A stretch of 64,000 nucleotides of DNA from Lucinisca nassula (lineage: Eukaryota > Mollusca > Bivalvia > Lucinida > Lucinidae), in contig OY757025.1 of the NCBI GenBank assembly GCA_963580285.1, forward strand, positions 121,183,223 to 121,247,222. Direction: 5' to 3'. Both the position numbers and the translations under genes were made by a program. Within the stretch, counting starts at the first letter, position 1. Every line of letters starts with the position of its first letter. Under the pieces are notes generated by a model. The model made no database searches and had not been told where the DNA came from. It was given only the letters and a program-made list of their open reading frames with translations. Below are positions 1-10,724 of the stretch, piece after piece.

Positions 1-355
1 CGGGTAATACTGTAAGTAAATTATCCCAGATTTTACCTGAACGATTCACCCTGACATAAACAAACCATAATTGAATATTTTCTGGTTTCTGCCAATTTCA
101 TACAGTATTTATTGAAAAATTCTGCTCTCTGTCAACCGCCTGATTTCTTTTTTAGCTTCTGGAATTTGCGGATCTTATAATGTTTTCCTTCTTTTGTCTG
201 GAAGGGAAGTTTTGTATTGATGTAGACTGAGAAAAATAGAAGGAACGTGATCAAGGTCAGGTATTGGCTGATAGCGATGTACTTGACAGAAATATCTCAG
301 AGGAGTGGATTCCGTGATAACTTTGAGATGATTTTCTCTGGGGTTCTGTGACAGT
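1..355. other. Low-copy AT-rich sequence, no gene seen
   Basis: I see no exon-like frame or known repeat here up to the hairpin at 356. Confidence 0.5.
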
Positions 356-420
356 ATATGTTGTGGGTACTCATTAGAATTGCCTCAATGAGGCAATTCT
401 AATGAGTACCCACAACATAT
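356..420. repeat. Hairpin C: perfect 65-nt palindrome
   Basis: Arms of 32 nt are exactly complementary around a single A (tgcctca-a-tgaggca). This is the core of the C family (gtgggtactc.ttagaa..gcctc), seen about 20 times in the window. Here only the hairpin is clear and flanking family sequence is not obvious. Confidence 0.85.
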
Positions 421-544
421 GTTTTTATACATGTGAGGCACTATCATAAGTTGCCCCATCTATCTACTCCTCTGGTCTTGAAATGGTTCCAGTACCACAA
501 AATTCATACAAAGAAAAAAAAAACACATGTCTGGACATAGTTCA

Positions 545-1200
545 TTATTACCAAAAAAGTCCTAAAAATTCTGACACATTTAGGATTTGCTGTAACTCTC
601 CTTAATTTTAACAAATTTGTTTCACAATGCAGCAAGGAGTCCAAAAGGTGCAGCGGCCCCCGCTCATCGGGGCTTGAAGAAATATATGGGCTGCATGATG
701 CTTCCACGCAGAGCTAAATCCGGCCCGCGCACTAGTACTGGTAAACCGCTTAGAGGATCTAAGCCTGCCCAGGCAAAGCGGTGCACGTCTGAACCCTTCA
801 TGCTTATAAACCCTAATGGTTTCATTAGGCGACAGGGCTTGAGATGTCATTTCATCTCAATGTCAGGTTAAAGTCCCAATAGGAAGCGACATCTCCAAAA
901 TGACCTTTACAGTGTTGACGGGGACGTTAAACCTCAAATCAAACAAACTACAATAAAAATCTTAAAAATTCAGACACCTTGAGGATTTGCTGTAATTCTC
1001 CTAAAATTTTAATGAATTTGTTTCACAATCCAGGAAGGAGTCCAAAAGGTGCAGGCAGAATTGTGAGCAGGTGCAGACCCTGATCAGACTGCTCCTTCAG
1101 ATCAGATTGCTCCTGAAGAATCAGGAGCAGTCTGATCTGGGTCTGCACTGTTTGCTTAAGCCTGTCTGTCCCAATACTTAGGATCATTATGGTATATTGA
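545..1200 (+). mobile_element. B4-type element(s), split by a SINE-A copy
   Basis: Text of the type tcctaaaaattctgacac...ggagtccaaaaggtgcag occurs at 545-652 and again at 958-1060, on either side of the SINE-A. The second copy continues through the shared palindrome (cagactgctcc...ggagcagtctg region, 1080-1150) to ccaatacttaggatcatta. The same unit is seen reversed at 24898-25094. Confidence 0.6.
654..950 (+). mobile_element. SINE-A copy, full length
   Basis: It runs from the head (cccccgctcatcggggcttg) to the tail gacgttaaacctcaaatc + aaacaaac, about 297 bp. Orientation is set by the CAAA-type 3' tail. The frame across its head is a repeat by-product, not a gene. Confidence 0.8.
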
Positions 1201-1312
1201 ATGGAGGTTATTTTTGTTCTCATATACATATCTGCACTCGATACAGAGCCTGCACTCGATACAGAGCCAGTTTCATTTCCTGATCTCAGACTGGAAGGAA
1301 GTCATTTGGTTT

Positions 1313-1535
1313 TTGGTTTTACGGCCCCCTCAAGACTATTTCACTTATTTCAAGCTGCTCGTTAATCAGAAAATTTGGAGTACAGAAGTGGGCAAAAGCT
1401 GAAGCACCCAGAGAAAAACCACTTGACATACTGTTGCAGCACTTGGCATCTCACATGTGACCTAGGGAGGTTCAACCAACAGTGGTAAGAGAACTAATGA
1501 TTAAGAGTCAGTGCTCTTACCCACTAGGCCACAAG
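1313..1535 (-). mobile_element. tRNA-derived SINE, family T3
   Basis: Read on the minus strand it starts with a tRNA-like box region (cttgtggcctagtgggtaag) and ends with the family tail (gaaatagtcttgagggggcc then gtaaaaccaaaa). Other copies are at 12490, 20698 and 23080. Confidence 0.65.
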
Positions 1536-1557
1536 GGAGTTGAATTTTTTGTTTGAG

Positions 1558-2010
1558 ATTGGAGTGCATGATGCATCCACGCAGAGCTGAAACCGACCGA
1601 TTTGTTCATTTGATTTGAGGTTTAACGTTCCAGTCAACACTGTGTAGGTCATTTTGGATACGTTGCTTCCAATTTTGTGGGACTTTTACCCGACATTGAG
1701 ATGAACTGACATCTCAAGCCCTGTCGCCAAATGAAACCAATAGGGTTTGTAAACATGGACAGTCTGACTTGCATCGCTTTACCTGGGCATGCTTAGATCC
1801 TCTAAGTAATTTACCAGTACTCATGTGCGGTCGGTTTCAGCTCTGCGTGGAAGCATCATGCAGCCCATTTATTTCTTCAAGCCCCAGTGGGCGGGGGCCA
1901 GGAAACCGACCGAACATGAGTTGTGGTAAACAGCTTAGGCCTAATAGCCTGTCCTGGCAAAGTGGTGTAAGTCTGAACATCCCTGCATGTTTCTCTTGGC
2001 AGTGATGTAA
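1558..2010 (+). mobile_element. Diverged SINE-A (+), interrupted by a SINE-A (-)
   Basis: The older copy reads gcatgatgcatccacgcagagctgaaaccgaccga to 1600 in two recognisable blocks. It resumes at 1902 with ccgaccgaacatgag and runs to the tggcagtgatgtaattttt region. Confidence 0.65.
1601..1901 (-). mobile_element. SINE-A with perfect 12-bp target-site duplication
   Basis: It is flanked by gaaaccgaccga at 1589-1600 and 1902-1913. The tail (tttgttcatttgatttgagg on +) is at the low end and the head (gccccagtgggcgggggcc) at the high end. It is inserted in an older SINE-A. The orthologous insertion in the second duplication copy (3910-4194) shows it predates the duplication. Confidence 0.85.
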
Positions 2011-2164
2011 TTTTTCTGAACATGCTTTTAGATGAGTAAGTCAACAATTTCTTCAGTTAACATCTCCTTGAAGTTTCACTATCAAAGCCCGAAATGCCTG
2101 CCATTCAACCCATTTCATATACAGAGAAATTCCGCTATTAAGACCACCTAAAATTAAGACTAAT

Positions 2165-2213
2165 TATACCCCCGGCATACCCAGTATGCCATGGGGGTAT
2201 ATAGTTTTCGTAT

Positions 2214-2311
<98 letters not shown>

Positions 2312-3290
2312 TGTTAACATTTTCGTGTCCACTCCATAACTTTTGAACCGCTAGACATATTTTCATGAAACTTCTCATAAATGTTAAATACCATGAGACG
2401 ACGTGCAAAACACATGAACCGTAACTCTTACTTTTCTACTTTCAGAGTTATTGCCCTTTGTATGTTTTAACTTGCATTTTCGTGTCCGCTCCATAACTTT
2501 TCAACCGCTTGATATATTTTCATGAAACTTCACATAAATGTTAAACACCATGAGACGACGTGCAGAACACATGAACCGGAACTCTTGCTTTTCTACTTTC
2601 AGAGTTATTGCCCTTTGTATGTTTTAACTTGCATTTTCGTGTCCGCTCCATTACTTTTCAACCCCTTGATATATTTTCATGAAACTTCACATAAATGTTA
2701 AACACCATGAGAAGACGTGCAGAACACATGAACCCTAACTCTTGCTTTCCTACTTTCAGAGTTATTGCCCTTTGTATGTTTTAACTTGCATTTTCGTGTC
2801 CGCTCCATAACTTTTCAACCGCTTGATATATTTTCATGAAACTTCACATAAATGTTGAACACCATGACACGACGTTCAAAACACATGAACCGTAACTCTT
2901 GCTTTCCTACTTTCAGAGTTATTGCCCTTTGTATGTTTTAACTTGCATTTTCGTGCAGAACACATAAACCCTAACTCTTGCTTTCCTTCTTTCAGAGTTA
3001 TTGCCCTTTGAATGTTATTACTTGCATTTTCGTGTTCGCTCCATAACTTTTAAACTGCTTGACATATTTTCATGAAACTTCACATAAATGTTGAACACCA
3101 TGAGACGACGTGCAGAACACATGAACCATAATCTTGCTTTCCTACTTTCAGAGTTATTGCCCTTTGAATCTTGAAAATGGCCATTCTATGGAATATGGCC
3201 TGTTTATGCAAAGAAGCTTTTGACATTGCTATTTTCAGCTGAGGTGATGGCACTGGCGGGGGGTATACGTGCCCCACTGGGCACTTTTGT
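2165..3290 (+). mobile_element. Tandem-core (Helentron/HINE-like) element with a (GT)n tract
   Basis: It opens with a fold-back (tatacccccggcataccc / atgggggtatata). A long GT tract follows, then about six ~135-170 bp units (cgtgtccgctccataac... ttattgccctttg). It ends with ggcggggggtatacg, the palindrome gtgccccactgggcac and ttttgt. The matching site in the duplicate copy at about 4463 lacks it. Units are related to those in 32499-34080. Confidence 0.65.
2219..2310. repeat. (GT)n microsatellite, ~46 units
   Basis: Uninterrupted GT dinucleotides. The poly-His/Thr frames on the minus strand arise from it. Confidence 0.95.
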
Positions 3291-3375
3291 CCAGTTCTCC
3301 TTTAAAAAAAGTTATTAAGAAGGGTGCAGTTTCTCTGTCTTTGTGTTTTCTGCCCACAATGTCTTCTGGTCAGGG

Positions 3376-3442
3376 ACCACCTTTGGGACAGTTCAAAAGT
3401 GGTGTTTAAGACCACTTTTGAACAGTCCCAAAGGTGGTCTTA
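3376..3442. repeat. Hairpin gaccacctttggg / cccaaaggtggtc
   Basis: This foldback has arms of about 30 nt (caaaagtggt...accacttttg inside). It lies in the duplicated segment and recurs at 4544-4610. It probably belongs to a small foldback element starting near gaaattccgctattaagac. Confidence 0.7.
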
Positions 3443-3683
3443 ATACAGAAATTTTACTCTATTGGTCACTGGCAAACACTGCAGTCCTCATTCAGAATTT
3501 GAATTGTAACCGGTGACACCTCAAATGACATTCATTCACTAGGACTCTGTTAGGTGGCATCTGATCAGGGCCTTCACTGTTTACAGAAAGTTTAACAATT
3601 TTCTAAAAATAAATTTTGTAAAAATAACTGAACCAGACAGTGACACGCCTAACTTTCGAAATAGACTCACAGCTGTATATAGT

Positions 3684-3823
3684 TGTTTGTTTCATTTGAG
3701 GTTTAACGTCCCCGTCAACACTATTTAGGTCATTTTGGAGATGTTGCTTCCATTTTTTTGGGACTTTTACCTGACATAGAGATGAAATGACATCTAAAGC
3801 CTGCTGCCCAATGAAAACAATAG
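3684..3823 (-). mobile_element. SINE-A, 3' part, cut by the duplication junction
   Basis: It reads from the tail to ccaatgaaaacaatag and then stops abruptly at cccactaggccaca, the start of the second duplication copy. The counterpart at 4847-5122 is complete. Confidence 0.75.
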
Positions 3824-3827
3824 TTTG

Positions 3828-4976
3828 ACCCACTAGGCCACAAGGGAGTTGAATTTTTTGTTCGAGATTGGAGAGCATGATGCATCCACGCAGAGCTGAA
3901 ACCGACCGATTTGTTTGTTTGATTTGAGGTTTAACGCTCCCGTCAACACTGTGTAGGTCATTTTGGAGACGTTGCTTCCAATTTTTGACATTGAGATGAA
4001 CTGACATCTCAAGCCCTGTCGCCAAATGAAACCAATAGGGTTTGTAAACATGGACAGCCTGACTTGCACCGCTTTACCTGGGCATGCTTAGATCCTCTAA
4101 GCCATTTACCAATACTCATGTGTGGTCGGTTTCAGCTCTGTGTGGAAGCATCATGCAGCCCATTTATTTCTTCAAGCCCCATGGGCGGGGGCCAGTAAAC
4201 CGACCAAACATGAGTTCTGGTAAACAGCTTAGGCCTAATAGCCTGTCCTGGCAAAGTGGTGTGTCTCTGAACATCCCTGCATGTTTCTCTTGGCAGTAGG
4301 GCTTGTGATGTCATTTTTCTGAACATGCTTTTAGATGAGTAAGTCAAGAATTTCTTCAATTAACATCTCCATGAAGGTTCACTATCAAAGCCAAAAATGC
4401 CTGCCATTCAACTCATTTCATATACAGAGAAATTCCGCTATTAAGACCACCTAAAATTAAGACTAGTTCTCCTTTAAAATAACTTATTAAGAAGGGTGCA
4501 GTTATTCTTTGTGTCTTCTGCCCACAATGTCCTCTGGTCAGGGACCACCTTTGGAACAGTTCAAAAGTGGTCTTTAAGACCACTTTTGAACAGTCCCAAA
4601 GGTGGTCTTAATATAGGAATTTTACTGTATTAGTCACTGGCAAACAGTGCAGTCCTCATTCAGAATTAGAATTGTAACCGGTTACATGTCAAATGACATT
4701 CATTCACTAGCACTCTGTTAGGTGGCGTCTGATCAGGGCCTTCACTGTTTACAGACAGTTTAACCATTTTCGAAATAAATTTGTAAGAATAACTGAACCA
4801 GACAGTTACACGCCTAAATCTCGAAATGGACTCACAGTTGTATATAGTTCATTTGAGGTTCAACGTCCCCATCAACACTATTTAGGTCATTTTGGAGATG
4901 TTGCTTCCAATTTTGTGGGACTTTTACCTGACTTAGAGATGAAATGACATCTAAAGCCCTGCTGCCCAATGAAACC
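3828..4976 (+). repeat. Tandem segmental duplication, copy 2
   Basis: This colinear repeat of 1518-3823 lacks the element at 2165-3290. It includes a SINE-A (-) at about 3910-4194 whose flanks gaaaccgaccga / gtaaaccgacca are a decayed version of copy 1's target-site duplication. Confidence 0.8.
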
Positions 4977-5122
4977 AATAGGGTTTACATGCATGGACGA
5001 TCTGACTTGTACCTTTTAGTGGGCAGGCTTAGACCTTCTAAGCAGTTTACCAGTACTTGTGCCGTTGGTTTCAGCTCTGCGTGGAAGCACCATTTTTACC
5101 AAGCCCGATGGGCGGATGCCCC
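4847..5122 (-). mobile_element. SINE-A copy
   Basis: It runs from the tail side (ttcatttgaggttcaacgtc) to the head (aagcccgatgggcggatgcc). It is moderately diverged. Confidence 0.7.
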
Positions 5123-5177
5123 CCAGCTGTATATAAGGGGAGTATTCAGTACAAAATTGGCTTTAAGCTATCATTAA

Positions 5178-5385
5178 CCCATTTTGTACTGGAGACCCCA
5201 AAACGGGTACCCTGGCAAACAGTGCAGGCCGCAGAATGCGGCGTCTGATCAGGGCCTACACTGTTTGCAAAATTTTCAGCCAGTTTCAAAATAGTTTTTG
5301 AAGAAAACACAACCTGACACCCCTAAATTTTGAAATGGACTCCTGCAGTATATAAGGAGGAAGATTCCATTTCGTACAAAGAGGG
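5178..5385 (-). mobile_element. piggyBac-like MITE, subfamily B1, TTAA-flanked
   Basis: TTAA at 5174-5177 and 5386-5389 bound CCCATTTTGTACTGG ... TTTCGTACAAAGAGGG. The central palindrome tggcaaacagtgcagg...cctacactgtttgc is the core shared with all B subfamilies. Confidence 0.75.
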
Positions 5386-5413
5386 TTAATAATGAAGACA
5401 TTTTTTTTTTGTT

Positions 5414-5430
5414 GGGGGGGGGGGGGGGGG
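5414..5430. repeat. Poly-G run
   Basis: About 17 G with a preceding T run. It is followed by a T3-SINE 3' fragment (tttacggccctttcaagatt). Confidence 0.9.
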
Positions 5431-5651
5431 TTTACGGCCCTTTCAAGATTATTTCACTCATATCGAGCCGATCGTTAATTAGAGGTGGTGGAAAACCGGA
5501 GTACCCTTAATAATGAAGACATCATCATGTTAACAAGTCCATGTAATGAACACCCCTTTAAACCCAACTTTATATGAGAAAACTGGGGTTTACTGGTATA
5601 TTGATTCATTTCCATGTTTTCTCCTAGAAACCATAGATTGTGGCTACTCGT

Positions 5652-5775
5652 TAGAATCACTATGGAAGGTTAGGTGGTTTTTCTCCAGGTAATCGGATTT
5701 TCACCCACCTTTGATTAAAAATCAGCTCAGTATGAGTGAAATAATCTTGAAATCTTGAAAGGGTCGTAAAACCAA
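5652..5775 (+). mobile_element. T3-type SINE 3' fragment
   Basis: It contains gtgaaataatcttgaaatcttgaaagggtcgtaaaacc, the shared 3' portion of the T3 tRNA-SINE, without a tRNA-like head. Confidence 0.5.
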
Positions 5776-5851
5776 AACAGAAAAAAATCAATGAGGTGAT
5801 TCTAACGAGCACTCACAATCTGTATTTGGATTTTAAAAAAAAAAAAGTTAA

Positions 5852-6092
5852 CCCTTATGATGCCAAGAAAAACTACTCCGGAAAATGTTGTCTGCTTATG
5901 TCGTCTGCAGATTTTTTTTGCAAACTTTTTAAAAAATATTTTTGTATACAGGCAAACAGTGTGGACCCAGATCAGACTGTTCCTACAGGAGCAGTCTGAT
6001 CTGGGTCCACACTGTTTGCAAACAAATTACTTTTATGTAACTGGCAGACGGCAACGCAGACGACGACAATTGTCGTGATTGGCATTTTATGA
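5852..6092 (+). mobile_element. piggyBac-like MITE, subfamily B3
   Basis: TTAA then CCCTTATGATGCCAAG..., the palindrome agtgtggacccagatcagac / gtctgatctgggtccacact, and ggcattttatgattTAAA. The right TTAA is decayed. Confidence 0.65.
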
Positions 6093-6617
6093 TTTAAACA
6101 TTTACATCGGAAAAATGCTAGTTATATGGATACGAAAGACGCCATTTTAGTCAACTGATGTGTTGTCGTAATGAACTGTCAACAGCAGATCGTGATCTAA
6201 ATGTGACAAAAAAAACGTGTTTGCCCAATGGTCAGTTTCATGAAGGGATATAATATCATGTTAAATGGGAGCCTGCCTCTACCCTTTGCAAACAGTGAAG
6301 ATCCAGATCAGAATTTTCCTTGGTGCTTCAAGGGTAAATATATTACGTATTTACCCTAAATATTTGGACACCACCCTTGTTAAAAATTTGAATAAGCCCA
6401 CTGTTGTATCTAAAAATAGCTGGATTAGTAGCAAACTGTGTAAACTTTGATGAGATGCCACAGAAGGTGGCGAGAATGTGGTGTCTCGTTAGGGTTTACA
6501 CTGTTTGCACAGGCTTGCCGGACCGATAACATACAGTAAATATGGTACATCTACTTCAAAACAAGGAAAAATAAATTAATACTCTAGATTTTTTTTTGTG
6601 CTAATTAGTAGTTACAT
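6093..6617. other. Low-copy sequence with palindrome fragments, no gene seen
   Basis: A half-palindrome (tttgcaaacagtgaagatcc, about 6285) and a B-like ttagggtttacactgtttgc (6490) are visible. No exon is supported. Confidence 0.4.
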
Positions 6618-6621
6618 TTAA

Positions 6622-6834
6622 CCCTTAGCACACGGAGAAAAACTACATCTGAAAATGTCGTCTGCTGAATCTTCTTGCAAACTTTTTAAAAGTATTTTTG
6701 CATACAGGCAAACAGTGTGGGCCCAGATCAGACTGCTCCTACAGGAGCAGTCTGATCTTGGTCCACACTGTTTGCAAACAATAACCAGCAGATGGCAAAG
6801 TACACGACAATTGTTGTGATCCGCATTTTATGGG
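6622..6834 (+). mobile_element. piggyBac-like MITE, subfamily B3, TTAA both sides
   Basis: TTAA at 6618-6621 and 6835-6838; CCCTTAGCACACGGAG ... CGCATTTTATGGG. The central perfect palindrome is around cagactgctcctacaggagc. Confidence 0.75.
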
Positions 6835-6838
6835 TTAA

Positions 6839-7062
6839 CGAGGAAGACTAAAAGCAAAGAAATCGTGTTGAAAAAGTTGTGTGAATTTTTCCCAAAGTTG
6901 AAAGAGGTGGAGAAAGAAAACTGAACAGTCATGTTAAAACGTTCTCAGAGTGAAAAGGCAGCGGCAAAGCTAGCAAAGAGTTACGAAAAACGGAGATATA
7001 GTTTACGTTTTTCGACGGGATTTTGGAAGAGGCGGAAGAAAGAAGTATGACTTGTAATACAT
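6839..7062. other. Low-copy sequence, no gene seen
   Basis: A purine-rich stretch without a sustained frame or family match. Confidence 0.4.
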
Positions 7063-7340
7063 TACAAAAACACACCTATTCAAATATATTGACAATTTAC
7101 CACGAATTTAGATAAAAAATTCATAAAAAATTCTGATATTATTCTTTTTTCTTCACAAAACATAGATTATGAGTACTCGTATGAAGCGTCTCGTTAGTCG
7201 TAGAGGCAGTTCTAACGAGTACGCACAATAAAAAAATATATATGTTCTTGAGCAGAAATAAGAAATATAGTAACTCTATTTTGCTATATAAAAGTGGGGT
7301 TTAATGGGGGTCAATACTATACAGGTGTGTTTTCGTGATG
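7063..7340 (+). mobile_element. Foldback element, family C, full length
   Basis: The ends are acaaaaacacacctattcaa and tatacaggtgtgttttcgtg (inverted). The central hairpin is at about 7160-7230 (atgagtactcg...cgagtacgcac). Confidence 0.65.
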
Positions 7341-7447
7341 AGTTTGACGACATCAAATATTTTTTATCTGCATAAATATTGCTGGGTATTTCATATCATT
7401 TGTTTGCTAGACCTACAATTTACATGTCAGAGTGTCAAGGCTGGTTT

Positions 7448-7700
7448 TCATCACGTGAACAAGTCTGTGAAATGAACACCCCTTAAATCCCACTTCATAG
7501 ACAGAAAGCTGGGGTATACAGGGGTATATACTATTGTTCTTATTTCTGCTCCATGACATAGGTTGAGGGTACTCGTTAGAACCGCCTCACTGAGGCGGTT
7601 CTAACGAGCACCCAAAACCTATGTAAGCAGTATAAAGATTATAAGACAAATATGACAGATTTTCATTGGAAAAGTTGCCATCTTGGAGATGAGAAAAATG
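7448..7700 (+). mobile_element. Foldback element, variant C2
   Basis: gaacaagtctgtgaaatgaa opens a variant flank. The hairpin (ggttgagggtactcgttaga ... ctaacgagcacccaaaacc) spans 7560-7623. Similar copies are at 35228, 31735 and 48833. Confidence 0.6.
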
Positions 7701-8055
7701 CGCTGTGTGGCACGGGTGTTTTATCGAAATGTGGAGGGATGTAAAATGCAAACACATATTTGCAGCCATGCCCAATTGACCTGTTATAATGTTTATTATC
7801 AGTAGATAATGACTGTTATTAGTTATAATGTTGTTATTTTAAGATTTAAACGGCTTCTGTATTGTCCAATCTATTAAAGTATCTGTTTTCAAGTGTAAAA
7901 GATAATGTTACCAACGTCATTAAGGTGTTTATTTAATGGCAATATTTACTCCGACAGGATCAAATTTAAAAGAAAGCACGTCATTTGCCAAGGTACAATG
8001 AAAATTGATTCCCTCTAAAAAGGTTCAGGTAATTTTGTTAATCTCTCTATAAAAA
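7701..8055. other. Low-copy AT-rich sequence, no gene seen
   Basis: No sustained frame, splice-bounded exon or family match. Confidence 0.4.
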
Positions 8056-8123
8056 CATAAGTTATGTAAACTTGTAAGAATTGGCTCATTGAGGCAATTC
8101 TTACAAGTAACAACAAAAGTTTC
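8056..8123. repeat. Hairpin C
   Basis: Imperfect arms: cttgtaagaattggctcatt / gaggcaattcttacaag. Confidence 0.7.
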
Positions 8124-8344
8124 TGATAACTTTATGTAAGGAAAATATTACCGGTACCTACTATATAATTATGGAGCCCTGTTGGGGCTGTGTGTCAATG
8201 TTGAATTTGACAAGATTATTATGCAACAGCTTTGTCCGTCATCCATCCATCCACTTTATTGAACAGAAAAGTCTTTTATTATAAGAGGTGGATAGTTTAA
8301 CTTGATGATTTGGTGCATATTGTATTTTTTTTGGTGAACACCTG

Positions 8345-8405
8345 TGTTCTCCAAAATGACCTTTACAGTGTTGACGGGGACGTGAAACATCAAATCAAAC
8401 AAACA
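8345..8405 (+). mobile_element. SINE-A 3' end fragment
   Basis: ctccaaaatgacctttacag to ggacgtgaaacatcaaatc plus aaacaaac. Confidence 0.7.
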
Positions 8406-8497
8406 GCCTCCACGAGGTAATTCCAGTGGAGGCCATTCTTCCAAGTACTCACAACATTCGTTTCTGTCCAGATTGATTGCCCCCACTTGGAGAAAAA

Positions 8498-8755
8498 CAT
8501 GCTGCTTCCACGCAGAGCTGAACCTGACCAGGCATGAGTACTGGTAAACCACTTAGAAGGACAAAGACTGCCCAGGCAAAGTGGTATGAGTCATACTGCC
8601 CAATGCATGTAACTCTTTTGGTTTCATTGGGCGGCAGGGCTTGAGACGTCGTTTCATGCCAATGTCAGGTAAAAGTCCCGCAAAATTGGAGGCAATGTCT
8701 CCAAAATGACATAAATAAAGTTGACTGGGACGTTAAACCTCAAACGAAACAGATT
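8498..8755 (+). mobile_element. SINE-A, 5' truncated
   Basis: Starts at atgctgcttccacgcagagc, ends gacgttaaacctcaaacg plus aaac. Confidence 0.7.
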
Positions 8756-8787
8756 GAAGGATGCTTGTCCTGCTGAGTAAAGTTTAA

Positions 8788-9008
8788 CCCTTTTTGTACG
8801 AAATGGAATCTTCCTCCTTATATAAAGCAGGAGTCCACTTCAAAATTTAGGGGTGTCAGGTTGTGTTTTCTTCAAAATTTATTTGGAAAATGGTTGAACT
8901 TTTAGCAAATAGTGGAGGACCCGATCAGAAGCTGCATTCTGTGGCACCTGATCTGGGCCTGCACTGTTTGTCAGGGTACCCATTTTGGGATTTCTGGTAC
9001 TAAATGGG
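8788..9008 (+). mobile_element. piggyBac-like MITE, subfamily B1, TTAA both sides
   Basis: TTAA at 8784-8787 and 9009-9012; CCCTTTTTGTACGAAATGG ... TTCTGGTACTAAATGGG. Target and ends match piggyBac-type requirements. Confidence 0.75.
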
Positions 9009-9138
9009 TTAATTTTGCCAGTCAACCAGTCAGGTAGCTTGATGCATGTATGTCTTCATTTAAACTGAATGTCAAACAGTGTAGATCCAGATCAGATGGC
9101 TTCTTCAAAGGTATTGTAGGGATTATTTTGATTCAGTA

Positions 9139-9290
9139 GGTCAAGACCGGAAAATTCAACTCGTCCACTCGCCATGAGGAGTAAAATTTTTGAAGGACAA
9201 GTAAAAATTTTACCTTTGCCTTGTCCCTATGAAATTTACCAAATCTGCATGCTCTTGTTCCTGCTGGAAGAGTAAAATTTTGAAAAAATT
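9139..9290 (+). repeat. Interspersed ~150-bp repeat 'gagtaaaatttt' family
   Basis: ccggaaaattcaactcgtcc / ctcgccatgaggagtaaaat resembles 41668-41830 and 60297-60470. No termini are defined. Confidence 0.45.
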
Positions 9291-9482
9291 TCCAGCTGAC
9301 AACCGCTATCTTTGCAAACAGTGAAGATCTAGATCAGATGGCTTCTGAAGAAGCCATCTGATCAGGATCTTCACTGTTTGTCATTCAGTTTGTGAATTTG
9401 AATGAAAACATTATATCATGTAATCTGATTGGCTGGTACTCAGAAATGGGTGTGGCTAATTCAGTAATCAGCTGGACACATG
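9290..9482 (+). mobile_element. piggyBac-like MITE, subfamily B2, left end degraded
   Basis: tgacaaccgctatctttgc, the palindrome cagatggcttctgaagaagc, then gtgtggctaattcag and a terminal gggttaatt. Confidence 0.6.
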
Positions 9483-9889
9483 GGTTAATTGTCCCCAATA
9501 CTTAACCTTTCTGAATTGCAAAGAAATTTGTAAGCTTCTGGTTGGTCGGTGCAAGCCCACAGCCCCATGAGCAGTATATTGCTCTTTCATTTTTCCTCCA
9601 ATCGGTTCTTCATTTCATTGTTTTCCATTATTGAACTCTCACGGAGCACTGGGATCACTGTAGTGCCGCATACAGATGATGTCATATGTAAACATACACT
9701 TCTCTAGATGTCCACTTCAACAATGTCCAAAATATCATGAAAAAGCTGCTTTGCAGTATAACAAATTCGTTATTTTGATCTCTTACGGGGAACATGGAAT
9801 CACTACGATTCACCGCCTGAAAGACTAGAGAGGGCAAATATCACTTTCAGGTGGGGAAGTGATCCAGATGACAAAATAACTAATACCAA

Positions 9890-9933
9890 CTGTTTGTTTG
9901 ATTTGAGGTTTAACGTCCCCGTCATAAACTGAA
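9890..9933 (-). mobile_element. SINE-A 3' fragment joined to an inverted SINE-A
   Basis: gtttgtttgatttgaggttt aacgtccccgtc breaks off at 9933 and continues in the opposite orientation. Confidence 0.6.
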
Positions 9934-10189
9934 ATTCGACCGCACATAAGTACTGGTAAACTGCTTAGATGATCTAAACCTGCCCAGGCAAAGCAGTGCG
10001 AGTTGGACTGTCCATGCTTATTGTCCATACTTATAAACCCTATTGGTTTCATTGGGCGACAGGACTTGAGATGTCATTTCATCTCAATGTTGGGTAAATT
10101 AAAGTCCCACAAAATTGGAAGCAATGTCTCAAAAATTACCTTTAGAGTGTTGACGGGGGCATTAAACTTCAAATCAAACAAACAAAATC
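9934..10189 (+). mobile_element. SINE-A, 5' truncated
   Basis: Begins at cgcacataagtactggtaaa, ends aaacttcaaatcaaacaaac. Confidence 0.7.
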
Positions 10190-10639
10190 TTCATTATTAT
10201 TGAACTCTCTTTCTAACATGACATAAAACAGTTTCACTTTGAATGTAGTGCTACATGCAGATGAGCGTGTTTGATGATGGATGTCCACTGCACAGGCATT
10301 GCATTAATGTCCAAAATATCTTGAAATAGCTTCGCAGTACAACAAATTCATTTATCAGACGGAGAATGTGATCCCGTTTTCCCCGTTTTACGGGGAAAAC
10401 GGGATCATATTCTCCGTTTGAAAGGCCTGTAGGGGAGGGCAAATGTCACTTTCAGTTGGAGAATTTGATCCAAATGTCAAATCTGGAGCTTTGCATGTGA
10501 TTTGAAGTGTATTGATTGACCTGGCCATTCTTTATAATATTTTGAAACAAAATATAGTTCAAAATATAGAATATGTATGGATAAAATTTCCAATTCATAA
10601 TAATCTGGGTTATTATGCAGTATTTGGATTGGCAGGTCT

Positions 10640-10712
10640 ATGCAATCAAAGCAGACCCAGATGAGATGCCACATTATGTGGCATCTCATCAGTCTACACT
10701 GTTTGCCACAGA
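10640..10712. repeat. B-type palindrome with paired substitutions
   Basis: gatgagatgccacattatg / gtggcatctcatc. The family form is gatcagatgcc/ggcatctgatc, so the C>G change is present in both arms. Confidence 0.7.
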
Positions 10713-10724
10713 TCCAGTTATTTT

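Larger units (their letters stand above)
1518..3823 (+). repeat. Tandem segmental duplication, copy 1 (contains a 1.13-kb extra element)
   Basis: The text starting cccactaggccacaagggag matches 3828 onwards nearly base for base, through the nested SINE-A, the attccgctattaagacc stretch and the 3376 hairpin. Colinearity is broken only at about 2161-3295, where copy 1 carries a tandem-core element. The copy ends inside a SINE-A (aaaacaatag|tttgacccac). Confidence 0.8.
9600..10470. repeat. Diverged direct duplication flanking a SINE-A pair
   Basis: aatgtccaaaatatc...caacaaattc recurs at about 9724 and 10310. tgaaagac...gagggcaaatatcactttcag (9825) and tgaaaggc...gagggcaaatgtcactttcag (10430) correspond. 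The second copy contains a perfect hairpin at 10367-10405 (gatcccgttttcc / ggaaaacgggatc). Confidence 0.55.
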
